Shown: positions 7,883 to 16,760, counted from the first letter of the stretch. The stretch: 64,000 bases of DNA from Synechococcus sp. PCC 7335 (GCF_000155595.1 NZ_DS989906.1:54399-118398), one strand, 5' to 3'. A program made the numbers and translations. The notes: generated by a model not told the origin, from the sequence alone.

Positions 7883-8138
7883 GTCAGCACCCCTTCAAGG
7901 AGACAATAGGGGTTTCAGCCATTTTCGAGGCTGAAAATCAGCAGTGTACTACTCACTTTTGAGCAAAAACCAGTTCAGCTTTAGTCCAGTGGGTGTACTA
8001 CTGTGTTCCTTGTACAGCAGGGACTTGGCTGGTAAGTTGCCCCAAATCACAGCCTCGCTACCTTATGGCCTTTTGGGGTCTCCCTATACTTTCTGTCGAG
8101 TTGTCGGTAACTTGAGGGTAACGGAACTAAGCTGAGCA

Positions 8139-9428
8139 ATGCAACCGGACTTTGAGTTACTCCATCACGCCACTTTTCTTATTTATCCTTTTCTTCATAC
8201 CGTCGTGCCCAAAAGCCGTCCTAGCCGCCTTCAGATACTGAACAAGAGCTGGCAACCGTGGTGGTCTCGACTGGATGAAATCGCCACGGCTGAGGTTTTA
8301 GACGATACCTATTTCTTCCTGCCCTACATTCGTGGGCTGCTTTTTCCAGAAACCAGTCTTCTTCAAGACATTCCGCCTGGCTGCGGCTATAAGGAGCATG
8401 TGCGTAAGATTAGAGAAAACCGCAACGAGTTGTCCGCGTTCTACCAAGATCAAACCCTTGGGTCAGATAGCGTTTGGAGGATAACTTATGCCAAAGAATG
8501 TTTGGAACGCATGGCTAGCTTTAAAGTGGTCCATCATCGGGAGAAAGCGGGTAAGGTCCTCGAACATCAAGAAATTTCAGCCCGTTTTGCATGGATAGAT
8601 GCCGTACTGTTTGCTTCAGGAATTGGATTTCTCATTCTTAAAGTAGAGCTCACAGACAACAACCCTTGTCTTTCACAGCTGATCGATGTGAATTACTTTT
8701 TACGGATGGTACATCCTCCTACCGTCGCCTGGACGCTACCTCAACTAGACTTTGATGGAAACACTGAAAAGGTCTTTGTGCGCGACCTGATGGATTTTCT
8801 GCTGCAGGGAATGGTCAGTGAAAATCAGATAGATTGTGATTTGCAGCGGTTTACGAAGCAGTTAGAGAAGCGTTGGCGGTACTCTGAAACGGAATTAGGT
8901 CAGGTCTATGGAGAGCGCTGTCAGGTGTTATCTTCTGCCTGTATCAACGTTACCAACGATCACCGGCAGCGCCTGTCAAAAGGGGGATTCTCTAGTTTAG
9001 AAGACCGTCTGCTGTATGAGTTCGCTGCCTGTCACCCTTTGGGAGATTCAGTTGAGCAATCGATGTGGATTCCCGCACCAGAAGCGGTAGAGCGTTTGAA
9101 TAGGGAAAATCGAATTAGGGTATGGCAGTGCTGGCGAGCAATGGCCCTGAAGGATACAGTCATGTTTCTAGCAACTGAAGATATTGACTGTAATAAGAAT
9201 AGTTTGCCCCATAATATCGAGAATGATTACCTCCCGCTTTATCTCTACACCTTATTCCAGAAATTCCAACTTTATGTTTTTTCTAATGAGCTGATGGGGA
9301 AGGGTGCCTACCTCAAGCAGAACCTTCAGGAAGTGCGGGACTTGATGGATCAGTTCATTCGCTTTCGTAGTCAGTGTTGGTTTAATGAGGTGACACGCAA
9401 GCCTCTAGGCGGTATCAGGTGTCAATAG
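8139..9428 (+). pseudogene. Unknown protein truncated by IS21
   Basis: A 429-codon frame beginning ATG 8139. The last native residues are near NEVTRKPL; the final codons (GGIRCQ) are already the IS21 terminal inverted repeat, so the gene has lost its C-terminus. The rest shows a mixed alpha/beta protein with aromatic motifs (TYFFLPYIRGLLFPE, WIDAVLFASGIGFLILKV, FRSQCWFNEVTRKP) and a hydrophobic helix at LPLYLYTLFQKFQLYVF. I do not recognise the family; the pattern (one half globular, then a long helix before a presumably lost membrane part) would fit a larger cyanobacterial protein. No continuation is found beyond the far end of IS21. Confidence 0.6.
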
Positions 9429-9559
9429 CAACGTCGGGTCGCGACAATTATTTGGGCAAGAAACAGTTTCTAGAATTTGCATAATTTGGGATTTGAAATA
9501 GAGACGACAATTATGATCGGCGCGACAACTATGATCGGTTCGCTGTGACGGGCTGCTTT

Positions 9560-10423
9560 TTAGCGATTCTCTTTCGGAGAGGCTACGCCAACGTTTTTTT
9601 TCTGACCGCGTTCAGCAGCGGACTGCTGTCGAAAGCTGTCAGACTGAATTTCAACGATGAGCGCATGATGCACCAAGCGGTCAACCGCCGCGACGGTCAT
9701 CATGTCATCGGCGAAGATGTTGTGCCACTGGCTGAAAGGCTGATTGGCGGTGATAAGCAAGCTTTTGCGCTCGTAGCGATAGGCAATCAGTTCAAAGAGT
9801 ACCGAAGTCTCGGTCTCAGACTTTTTGACATAGCCTAAGTCGTCAATGACCAGGAGGTCATAGCGGTCGAGCTTCTTGAGCATCGCAGGCAACAGTAGCT
9901 CTAGCTTGGCTTGTTGCAGTTGCTGAACGAGCACCGTGGCTGAGAAGAACTTGGCCCGTTTGCCTAGCTCAATAACGGCTCTGGCTAAAGCCACAGAAAG
10001 ATGAGTCTTTCCGACGCCTGAGGGGCCGAATATCAAACAGTTTTCGGCTCGCTCTAGCCAGCCGGTGTCAGTCGCTAGCTGCATCAAGGGAGCGGGATTG
10101 AACTTGGGTATATGCGTCCAGTCGAAGTTGGAAAGCGTTTTGGTGCCGGGGAACTGAGCTTCTTTGAGGTTGCGCTTGAGTCTCAAAGTCCAGCGTCGGT
10201 TGACCTCCAATTCGCAGAGTGCCAGCAAGAACTGAGCGTATGACCAATGCTCTTGCATCGCCTGGTTTTCCAGGCTTTGCCAGTGGTTGAGCATATGGGA
10301 GAGTCTCAGACTTTTGAGATGCTCGCTGAGACTTTGGTAGGGACTTGTGGGAGGGGATGTCTTTGTCAGGTTTGATGGATTCGATAGGGTTGACGAGTCT
10401 TTGAGAGCTGAGGAGTTGGTCAT
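9560..10423 (-). CDS. istB: IS21 helper ATPase IstB
   Basis: 287 residues. AAA+ features are present: Walker A FGPSGVGKTH (about 132-141), Walker B LLVIDDLGY (about 180), sensor LITANQPFSQW and DRLVHHA near the C-terminus. In IS21, IstB is the ATP-dependent target-selection and helper protein for IstA. The first 28 residues are a Ser/Thr-rich extension not typical of the family; an internal start near SPYQSLSEHL may be used. The C-terminus has an extra tail (RGQKKNVGVASPKENR), encoded by a small dispersed-repeat-like sequence (GGAGAGGCTACGCCAACG near 9578). Confidence 0.92.
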   Translation of the reverse strand: MTNSSALKDSSTLSNPSNLTKTSPPTSPYQSLSEHLKSLRLSHMLNHWQSLENQAMQEHWSYAQFLLALCELEVNRRWTLRLKRNLKEAQFPGTKTLSNFDWTHIPKFNPAPLMQLATDTGWLERAENCLIFGPSGVGKTHLSVALARAVIELGKRAKFFSATVLVQQLQQAKLELLLPAMLKKLDRYDLLVIDDLGYVKKSETETSVLFELIAYRYERKSLLITANQPFSQWHNIFADDMMTVAAVDRLVHHALIVEIQSDSFRQQSAAERGQKKNVGVASPKENR

Positions 10424-11153
10424 AGCTAGAAAGGTTATGTTGTTTGACGCTCACCGTTGGCATTGATGTCCCCGTGAGCAGTTGAAAATGACGACGTAGA
10501 CCGACTAGTGTCAGACTGCCAGTGCCTAGTTCTGTCTCTAGATACTCAGCGACAGCAGGCGCTTTGTTCTGCGTGGCCGCGATGTAGAGGGCTTCGACCA
10601 TCAGCACCGCCGCCGAGTCGATGTCAAAGTCAGCTTCTATCTGCGCCCATAGCCGTCGGTAGTGGTCATTCGGCAGCAGGTCATCTCGCCAAGTGCAGTA
10701 GATAAAGGCTCTGGGCTTGCGTTTGAGTCCTTCAATGACATGGCGATAGTTGATACAGCGGGCGCGGCGTTTACCCTGGTTACTCACTCGCAGCCGTGGC
10801 AGTTCAACAACAACTTGTTTGCCCAAATAACCCACAATCCGGTTGTGATAGAGATGCAGTTCTATCTGGCGACCAATCAACCGAGAGGGCACCGTATACA
10901 AGACACAGCGGACATCAATCGTACTGTGACGGCTGACCCGAGCGGTGAGCACTTCGTAGTCAGGCACGCGATACTTGGGCAATGGTTGTAGTGATTTCTG
11001 TTCTTCTTCAAACTTCGCCTGAGTACGTTGATTGAGCTTTTTAACTGACTCGTCAATGAAGTTCTGATAGGTAGCGATGCTCTCAAAATCAAAGCTGCCT
11101 CTGAGATACAGCGCTTGTTTGATGCGGTGTTTGAGGTGTCCGTGAGGTGATTC
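10068..11153 (-). CDS. istA: IS21 transposase IstA, second exon
   Basis: Encodes ESPHGHLKHRIKQALYLRGSF, the region with the third catalytic residue (Glu) of the DDE domain, then the IstA C-terminal domain (RVSRHSTIDVRCVLYTVPSRLIG, VVVELPR, YRHVIEGLKRKPRAF). It can be translated only after removal of the intron 11154-13666; a TTG start at 11171 lies inside the intron. The frame stays open 356 bp into istB in a different phase. IS21 istA genes normally stop at the istB start, so the natural C-terminus is probably near SSYDQLLSSQR and the stop has been lost. Confidence 0.85.
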   Translation of the reverse strand, partial: ESPHGHLKHRIKQALYLRGSFDFESIATYQNFIDESVKKLNQRTQAKFEEEQKSLQPLPKYRVPDYEVLTARVSRHSTIDVRCVLYTVPSRLIGRQIELHLYHNRIVGYLGKQVVVELPRLRVSNQGKRRARCINYRHVIEGLKRKPRAFIYCTWRDDLLPNDHYRRLWAQIEADFDIDSAAVLMVEALYIAATQNKAPAVAEYLETELGTGSLTLVGLRRHFQLLTGTSMPTVSVKQHNLSSYDQLLSSQRLVNPIESIKPDKDIPSHKSLPKSQRASQKSETLPYAQPLAKPGKPGDARALVIRSVLAGTLRIGGQPTLDFETQAQPQRSSVPRHQNAFQLRLDAYTQVQSRSLDAASD

Positions 11154-13666
11154 AATAGGGTCGAGTGACAAGTCGCCCTGTCACCCTCCCGTTCAAAACC
11201 GTGCTTACGAGTTTCCCAGTACACGGCTCCTCAACAGTACGGCTGTTGTCATCAGCACCGTTGCTCTATTTCAACCCTTTAATTGAAGCCAGTTCAGTGT
11301 CCTGTTCTAGCTCTTTTATACGGGCATTGTCACGAGCAGTTTTAACATCATGGCAATGACGATGAAGCGGTTGCAGATTATCGAACGTATCTGTGCCACC
11401 GTCCTGTTTAGGAACTTTGTGGTCAACCTCTATCAAATCGTTGGCAACAAACATCAGTCCACATTCGGAGCATTTTCCTTTGTACTTCTTGAGTAGCAGT
11501 GCTACCCGGTTTGGTAGTTCAGGATGTCTGCCTCTTCTTTTTCCCCAGTAAAGAACATCACCGTCAAAGTAGCTCTTAGTTCCTCGGACTTTTACATGGC
11601 GTCTAATTGGTATATCGGAGTGGGCAATGAGCCTGACGCCATCTTTGGTAGAGAACGTCAATCGATAACCAATACGGTGCCAGTATTTGTATAGAGTTTT
11701 AGCGCCAAAGTTGCCGGTTTTGTACCTTGCCCAAGCGCGCAACTGCGACCAAACAATGTTCTTGCAGTAGCTAAAAGTTTTCTTGCTGCTGACCGTCGAG
11801 TAATAGTTACACCATCCTCGGATGACCGAGTTTAGCTTCCGAATCAGCCCCTCTTGAGGCCCACCCTTATAGCTCTTGATGATATTTCCTACCCTTTCAA
11901 CATGTAGTGCAATCTTCTTTTTGCTGGGCTTGATGATAGTCTTAAAGCCTAGTTTCTGACCCACACCGTTGCATCCAGATTGGTGCTTGCCAACGGCATG
12001 TTGTCTGATGTTGAAGCCGAGAAAGTCAAATCCAACATTTCCTTCATGCGGTGTCAGCGTATGAGAGATGCGAGTCTTGCTAGGTTTTAATTCTAGAGAC
12101 ATCTCGTTTAGCCAGTTTTCTGCTGCTTGCTTACACTGTAGAATGACTTCTAGCGATGGATGAAGTACAACAAAGTCATCGGCGTAGACTGCAACAGTTA
12201 ATGCCCGTTGGGGTCTGCCTTGACGAAGACAACTTCTAATCGCTGTTTCCAACCCATACAGAGCTATCAAAGCCAGTAATGGTGAGCACACGCCGCCTTG
12301 CGGCGTTCCCTCTTCCGTTGGAAATAGTTGGCCATTCATCACCACCCCTGACTTCAACCAAGCTTTGATTTGCCTGGTGAGTGTTGGGAAGGTATTCAGC
12401 TTGGCTAACAACTTTTTCTGGTTGATTTTATCGAAGCACTTCGAGATATCGGCATCTAAGACATATTTGCCTTTGTACCGAATACCGGCAAAGATTGCTT
12501 CAATGGCATCATGAGAGCCTCTGCCTGCTCTGAACCCATAGGTATTGGTCTCAAAGACCGCTTCCCATTCCGGTTCTAATGCCAGTTTTACCAGCATCTG
12601 CCGTGCTCTTTCCGTCATGCAGGGAATACCCAGCGGCCTAGTTTCCGTTGTACCGGGCTTTGGTATCATCACCCGGCGCGTCGGTTTAGACTTGTCCGTT
12701 AGGTACAGGTTATTCGCGAGGTCAAACCGTTGTGGTGGTCGTAGGGACTTCACCCCATCCACACCTGCTGTTTTCTTGCCTGCATTGTCCTGCGTTACCC
12801 GTCTGACTGCTAGAAGCTTGGCAGAGCGAGACTTCATCAGTAGTTTCTGGAGTCTGTGAACCTGCTTGGTATCACCACGACGTTTGGCTTTGAAGATTCT
12901 GGTTTGGAGTCGGTAGACCATTTTCTCGACTGCTTTCCAGTCGATGGCTGCCCATTCATCACTACCCATCGCTGAGTGTGTCATCGTCTTTACTCTGACT
13001 AAAGGTTCTTCATTCCGTACTATCGGGTCTACGTCTGCATATCCTGGGCATTACCCCAGGCTTTGGCTTCTTAGACCATCTTTCACGCCAGTCCTTGCGG
13101 CTTAGTACCGTCTCTGAATGTTCGACCTTTCAGAGGAGAAGCTTGGTCGCGTTACTTCGTTCCTAATGTGCTTTGGTTGTGAGGTTAGGGCCGTACTGTC
13201 CACCGGGCTTGCTTTGGGTATAAAACCTTCTTTAGCAATCACAAGAAGGTTCTGAAGCCAGTAACTTTTGTTTCCAGTGTTCGTGAGGTTCAAGCGGTAC
13301 CGTTGGTATCTCTCAAACTCACATCAGCCGCTTTCACTGGGTGAACGTAACGATGGTTAAAACATACGTTCAAGCGTTGCTTTGCCCATACACACTTGCT
13401 AACCGGGATTTCCAGTTGAGGCTACTAGATACCGGCATTTAACCCCGCTTCATCCCATTGGCGCTAAACCGCTGGCATGGGGGTTATGCTTTTACGCCTT
13501 ATACCGGGCGGGTAGGACTTGCCTCCTCATTTAAGGAGACTCACCTACAAGCACATCAAGTTATCATCTGAGAGAGATTAAAGTGCGAACTCCACCCAGA
13601 AGGGGTTATCTCTCAGACGCCCTACCTTATTAGCCTTTCGACCTTTCGTGTAGGAACGAATCGCAC
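11154..13666 (-). mobile_element. Group II intron 2 inside istA
   Basis: The 5' end GTGCGATTCG begins at the complement of 13666. Domain V is textbook (11194-11229: GAGCCGTGTAC...GAAA-type loop...GTAAGCACGGTTTTG, with an AGC catalytic triad). Domain VI follows (GGGTGACA / TGTCAC...GACCC) and the RNA ends CCCTAT(T). Removing 11154-13666 joins codon ATA of exon 1 to GAA of exon 2 in frame. Domains I-III occupy about 12985-13666 and contain no gene. The intron encodes its own maturase. Confidence 0.92.
11266..12984 (-). CDS. ltrA: Group II intron reverse transcriptase/maturase with HNH domain
   Basis: 572 residues, a homologue of the protein at 5329 but clearly diverged. RT motifs: GVDG (75), YGFRAGRGSHDA (149), DADISKCFDKI (178), GTPQGGVCSPLLA (227) and the active site YADD (267-270). 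Maturase X domain about 370-450 (VIRGWCNYYSTV, WSQLRAWARYK). The C-terminal HNH nuclease carries CSECGLMF, EVDHKVPKQDGG and HRHCHDVKT. All motifs are intact, and the surrounding ribozyme domains V and VI are canonical, so this intron looks active in splicing and mobility. Confidence 0.95.
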   Translation of the reverse strand: MTHSAMGSDEWAAIDWKAVEKMVYRLQTRIFKAKRRGDTKQVHRLQKLLMKSRSAKLLAVRRVTQDNAGKKTAGVDGVKSLRPPQRFDLANNLYLTDKSKPTRRVMIPKPGTTETRPLGIPCMTERARQMLVKLALEPEWEAVFETNTYGFRAGRGSHDAIEAIFAGIRYKGKYVLDADISKCFDKINQKKLLAKLNTFPTLTRQIKAWLKSGVVMNGQLFPTEEGTPQGGVCSPLLALIALYGLETAIRSCLRQGRPQRALTVAVYADDFVVLHPSLEVILQCKQAAENWLNEMSLELKPSKTRISHTLTPHEGNVGFDFLGFNIRQHAVGKHQSGCNGVGQKLGFKTIIKPSKKKIALHVERVGNIIKSYKGGPQEGLIRKLNSVIRGWCNYYSTVSSKKTFSYCKNIVWSQLRAWARYKTGNFGAKTLYKYWHRIGYRLTFSTKDGVRLIAHSDIPIRRHVKVRGTKSYFDGDVLYWGKRRGRHPELPNRVALLLKKYKGKCSECGLMFVANDLIEVDHKVPKQDGGTDTFDNLQPLHRHCHDVKTARDNARIKELEQDTELASIKGLK

Positions 13667-14539
13667 TATAGCGCCATTCTCGTGTGCTATCCCTTTGTTG
13701 TTTCGCGTCGGTTCTAACCGGTAGTGGTCGCAGAGTTCCTCGTAATATTGAGTGAGCACTTTGCGGTGCTGGCCCCTCGCATTCTTGTAGGCTGCACTCA
13801 GACTATCCGTCCGATGTTGACGCGGGACGCCACCGCTAGCAGCCAGAGCATTCTGTAGTCCTTCGGATAGGGCAATGAAGCTTTCGCCGCCTTGAATAAT
13901 CTGCGCATATCGCCAGCGGTAGGACCCCGCGTCGCTTTGCGGCGCTAGGGAATGCCTACTAAGACAACCACTGTAGGCTAATCGGTAGTGATAGATCAGG
14001 TGCTCGAACGGCTTGCCTTTGATAGTGACCTCGATTTCTTTGAGTTCGGTGAAGTCGGATAGTCCCATCATGCCGGGGTCGTGCCGCAGCTCAAACATCA
14101 CTTCCGGGGCAGGGCCGTGGACGGCTTTCCACGTCTTCACCCGCCGTTGTAATGTCCGCAGCACCCGCGAGTATTGGCCAGGATACTGTTCCTCTAGATA
14201 CTCATAGAGCGTCGTTGGCATCAGTCTGGGTTCTCGCCGCAGCATTGGCTCTAGAACGTCATCCCAGACCGCTGCCAAAGGATCTTCTCTTGTCCGCCAG
14301 TCATGCGCTCTGCCCCGGTTTGGGCGATGCCGCCCGGACTCTATTCGCTGGCCTGTTCGCTCCGAAAACTCTGCTAGTTTGGCCGCGTCTGTTTGCTTTA
14401 AGCCGCTTTCTCTTGCATTCATATACACACGGATTTGATACCGTTGAATAGTTTGTTTCGACACTTGAGGTTTTCCCTTTTCGCAGTTGGGTTTCCTCAG
14501 TGTCTTTTCTTTGCTTTGGATTAGTTGCCCGACGACCAT
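13667..14539 (-). CDS. istA: IS21 transposase IstA, first exon
   Basis: 291 codons, ending AHENGAI immediately before the intron GTGCG. It contains the N-terminal helix-turn-helix (SKQTIQRYQIRVYMN, KQTDAAKLAEFSERTGQRI), and the first two catalytic Asp of the DDE core (MGLSDFTEL and RQHRTDSLSAAY). The third residue, Glu, is the first codon of the second exon, so the intron splits the active site. A 17-residue insertion (CLSRHSLAPQSDAGSYR) interrupts the usual LAYSG-WRYAQ sequence; it is in frame and coded by a dispersed-repeat-like stretch at about 13933-13970. Whether IstA works with it is unknown. Confidence 0.85.
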
Positions 14540-14646
14540 TAGCTAGTCGCTTGCCTTCGTAGTTGACGTTGCCTGACTATGCAATTGTCACCTGATAGCC
14601 GTCAGATGAAAGAGTTGAACCAAAATCAGCATTTTTTTAATAGCGC

Positions 14647-15471
14647 TTAGCGCTTAGCAAATCCGCACTGAACTTTGTAAGGAGCTTCTCTAAAGCGGTC
14701 CTGTCCCTTTGCAGACATCAGCTTGAGCTGCCCAAAGTTGTAAAACTTATACCCCTGAGCGATTTCCCGATCGAGCTGGAACGTGAGAGGGTACTGAAAC
14801 GCTCTCTCAATCCACAAACTCACCGTCTTTTGCGTCAGCGAGTAGAGGCTGGAGTAGACGGTTGATTGCTGCGATACCGCCTCAACCAGGGCGATTGCGG
14901 CCTGCTCGTTCGTCACTGTCGGCAACCACTGCTCAAGACGTTCAAAGCGATCGCAGGCGATCTTACTCTTGAGCGAGAGGGGAAAGTTGGTCACGGCGGC
15001 CAATGTCGTTGCATCTAATCGTTGAATCGTTGTTTTTTCTTGACCCGCGATGATGCAAACATCTCCCTGTTGATCAGCGATAAAATATTGCAGCCGGACA
15101 TAGGGTTCAATTTTGTGAGGCACAATCTGAACCTGATCCAGGATGGCAACGGCTTGTTGGGTAGTAGTGGCTCGCTCCAGCACAAAGCGAATTGCCCCTA
15201 GCTCATCCAGGGCGATAGCAGCGTCGGACTGTCTTCTCTCAGGAAAATCGTCGGCATGAATGCCTGCCATGCCGATAAACAGTCCTTGGGAATTCAAACC
15301 CTCGAAGGGGCGATCGCTGCCCACTTGTTCAATCACGCATAGACCATAGGTCGTCAGGCCATACTGACGGGTGGGCATCACAAAGTGAATGTTGCCGCCT
15401 AGCTGTATCCAGTCGAAGTTGCGACCAACGACGACCTGCCCGTTAATGATTCGCGAAAAAATAGAACACAT
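14647..15471 (-). CDS. Choloylglycine hydrolase-like linear amide hydrolase
   Basis: 274 residues of the Ntn-hydrolase superfamily. Residue 2 is Cys (MCSIF), the expected N-terminal nucleophile after Met removal. It is followed by VVGRNFDWIQLGG (Arg and Asp of the active site, R17 and D20 of this family) and by EGLNSQGLFIGM with the conserved Asn. Members cleave linear amide bonds: penicillin V, bile-salt conjugates, acyl-homoserine lactones. No signal peptide. In a cyanobacterium, acyl-homoserine lactone or penicillin V acylase activity is a guess. It begins just beyond the IS21 end and has no obvious operon partner. Confidence 0.82.
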   Translation of the reverse strand: MCSIFSRIINGQVVVGRNFDWIQLGGNIHFVMPTRQYGLTTYGLCVIEQVGSDRPFEGLNSQGLFIGMAGIHADDFPERRQSDAAIALDELGAIRFVLERATTTQQAVAILDQVQIVPHKIEPYVRLQYFIADQQGDVCIIAGQEKTTIQRLDATTLAAVTNFPLSLKSKIACDRFERLEQWLPTVTNEQAAIALVEAVSQQSTVYSSLYSLTQKTVSLWIERAFQYPLTFQLDREIAQGYKFYNFGQLKLMSAKGQDRFREAPYKVQCGFAKR

Positions 15472-15629
15472 GATTTGGCATCTGTTGGAGGGAGGGAAAA
15501 CAGGAGCAGCAGTAGTCTCTAGATCGCCTGAGTGTTTTTAATGACAGCGTTTTGTAATACCTCATCGTTGTCAGCCGCTTGAAAGAGGTAGACTCTCAAG
15601 TCTGAGTGTAGGGAAAAACCATGAGGAAG

Positions 15630-15884
15630 TTATGAAACCTCTTTTAGATGCCTCATGGCTTCTTTCTGCAAGCAAGTGGCATCACCGACTACGGACTCCC
15701 TGCTGGCATGGAGAAACGATAATCGTCCCCCCACTGTGATTACCCCGACCATCTTCCCTTCGACGTCTGAGTAGAACAGAACAGAGGACCAGAGAGCGCC
15801 ACAATGCGTGGTGAGACACCGCCCGGATATTGGTTGATCTCTGATGATATGATACACCTTCTCAGCTTGGCATTTAGCGATCAC
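15630..15884 (-). CDS. Small hypothetical protein
   Basis: 84 residues (MIAKCQAEKVYHIIRD...), with a central beta-rich part (WSSVLFYSDVEGKMVGVITVGG) and four Cys. No family recognised; it may be a fragment of a larger protein. A promoter-like repeat (TTGAAA in the 19-bp sequence at 15945) points toward it on the minus strand. Spacing to the choloylglycine hydrolase-like gene is 158 bp, with no feature recognised between them. Confidence 0.4.
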   Translation of the reverse strand: MIAKCQAEKVYHIIRDQPISGRCLTTHCGALWSSVLFYSDVEGKMVGVITVGGRLSFLHASRESVVGDATCLQKEAMRHLKEVS

Positions 15885-15944
15885 AATCCACAGTCAACAT
15901 CGATATTTGGCATGAAAGCCTCTAGAAAATCGTTTGTACTACTC

Positions 15945-15963
15945 AACGAGTTTTCAACGTTTC
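15945..15963 (-). repeat. 19-bp dispersed repeat with promoter-like -35 box
   Basis: AACGAGTTTTCAACGTTTC, identical to 7821-7839. On the minus strand it reads GAAACGTTGAAAACTCGTT, where TTGAAA is the -35 of the promoter at 7804. Here no clear -10 follows. It also sits 35 bp upstream of the plus-strand XRE gene, so it could serve as an operator for that protein. Confidence 0.45.
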
Positions 15964-15997
15964 CCACGGTTTTGGGCGCTCTCTCCACCCAACGCAT

Positions 15998-16357
15998 ATG
16001 AACAACAAAGGACACACATCCAGCGATACAACATTCGGACAACGCATTCAAGCACAAAGAGTCAAGAAAGGCCATAGCCAGCGCTCTTTAGCCCAGCTAG
16101 TCGGGGTTCACCATACTTACCTATCCAAACTCGAAAACAACAGTTCGGCGTATCCTCCCAAAGTAGCCGTCATTCGACAGCTCGCTCAGCACTTAAAGTT
16201 AGATGCGACTGAGCTGAGCTATCTAGCAGGACGAATACCGCCAGAGGACGCCAAAGTTGTTGCAGAACTTGCCAAACTGTACCAGAAGAAACTGCCTGTG
16301 CTGCTTCGGGCTTTGAAGAATAAGCGGCTTGTAGGGAAGATATTGAAGGAATTGTAG
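15998..16357 (+). CDS. XRE-family helix-turn-helix regulator
   Basis: 119 residues. Residues 14-70 form a classic Cro/CI helix-turn-helix: FGQRIQAQRVKKGHSQRSLAQLVGV, the recognition helix HHTYLSKLENN, then AVIRQLAQHLKLDATELSYLAGR. The remainder (PPEDAKVVAELAKLYQKKLPVLLRALKN) is a helical, probably dimerising tail. The YLSKLENN and PPKVAVIRQLA pattern resembles cyanobacterial plasmid regulators and antitoxin-type repressors. It opens the + strand gene array and may regulate it. Start ATG 15998 is the first in frame; no strong ribosome site is seen. Confidence 0.88.
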   Translation: MNNKGHTSSDTTFGQRIQAQRVKKGHSQRSLAQLVGVHHTYLSKLENNSSAYPPKVAVIRQLAQHLKLDATELSYLAGRIPPEDAKVVAELAKLYQKKLPVLLRALKNKRLVGKILKEL

Positions 16358-16380
16358 GACTGTTTTCTCATCAGCCTGAA

Positions 16381-16416
16381 GCTGCCTTGCAGCGGCGGTC
16401 TGAAGCATTAGGAGAC
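16381..16416 (+). promoter_or_regulatory. Triloop hairpin leader before the 98-residue gene
   Basis: GCTGC-CTT-GCAGC (16381-16393) followed by a second weak stem (GTCT 16398-16401 with AGAC 16413-16416) and ATG 28 nt after the first hairpin. It has the same design as ten other leaders in 16.4-30.1 kb. Confidence 0.5.
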
Positions 16417-16421
16417 TTCCC

Positions 16422-16718
16422 ATGATTACAGATCAATACAGTGCTGAGTGCCAGTACGAACAAGAACGTCGAGCAGCCTTAGACGACAATCGAGCATTCT
16501 GGACAGCCGACGAAACACCATTGGTTGTCACACCGCCCGCATCGCCTGTCTGCGCTCAGTGCGTGAACTGGCAGTATGGGCGGCAACTGCGTCTCGCAGA
16601 CGGCACTACCCAGTACAGCTCAGGCTTCTGCACCGTTCGCGCCGTCGCTGAACTGGAGCAGATGTCTCAAGATTACGCGGCTACCTGTCGGCTCTATGAA
16701 GAGGCGATCCCGTTCTAA
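16422..16718 (+). CDS. Small Cys-containing hypothetical protein
   Basis: 98 residues. The middle has CAQCVNWQYG followed by FCTV and TCRLYEE, four Cys that could bind a metal ion (C-x2-C...C...C). The N-terminus is acidic and polar. No known family recognised. Start ATG 16422 has GGAGA eight to twelve bases upstream, a good ribosome-binding site. First small gene after the XRE regulator in the + strand array, 64 bp downstream of it. Confidence 0.7.
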   Translation: MITDQYSAECQYEQERRAALDDNRAFWTADETPLVVTPPASPVCAQCVNWQYGRQLRLADGTTQYSSGFCTVRAVAELEQMSQDYAATCRLYEEAIPF

Positions 16719-16731
16719 TCGCCCATAACCC

Positions 16732-16760
16732 GCCCGCTGCAACTCCTGTAGTGGGCTTTT
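16732..16760 (+). terminator. Intrinsic terminator after the 98-residue gene
   Basis: Ten-base-pair stem GCCCGCTGCA (16732-16741) / TGTAGTGGGC (16747-16756), loop of five, then TTTT. The T tract is shared with the next leader hairpin. Confidence 0.75.

Larger units (their letters stand above)
9412..14598 (-). mobile_element. IS21-family element interrupted by a group II intron
   Basis: Terminal inverted repeats TATCAGGTGTCAATAGC (9413-9429) and, on the other strand, TATCAGGTGACAATTGC (14581-14597) match at 15 of 17. Similarity may extend a few bases outward (GGCGG / GACGGC), so the exact ends are uncertain and no direct repeat was found. Subterminal repeats CGACAATTATGATCGG and CGACAACTATGATCGG at 9511-9540 are typical of IS21 ends. 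It contains istA (split) and istB. Without the 2.5-kb intron the element would be about 2.67 kb, a normal IS21 length. Confidence 0.82.

Noticed and set aside
7746-8135. Two open frames of 62-63 codons upstream of the truncated 429-codon gene
   Set aside because: They lie in an inverted-repeat segment and a minus-strand promoter, have no ribosome site, and the peptides look random.
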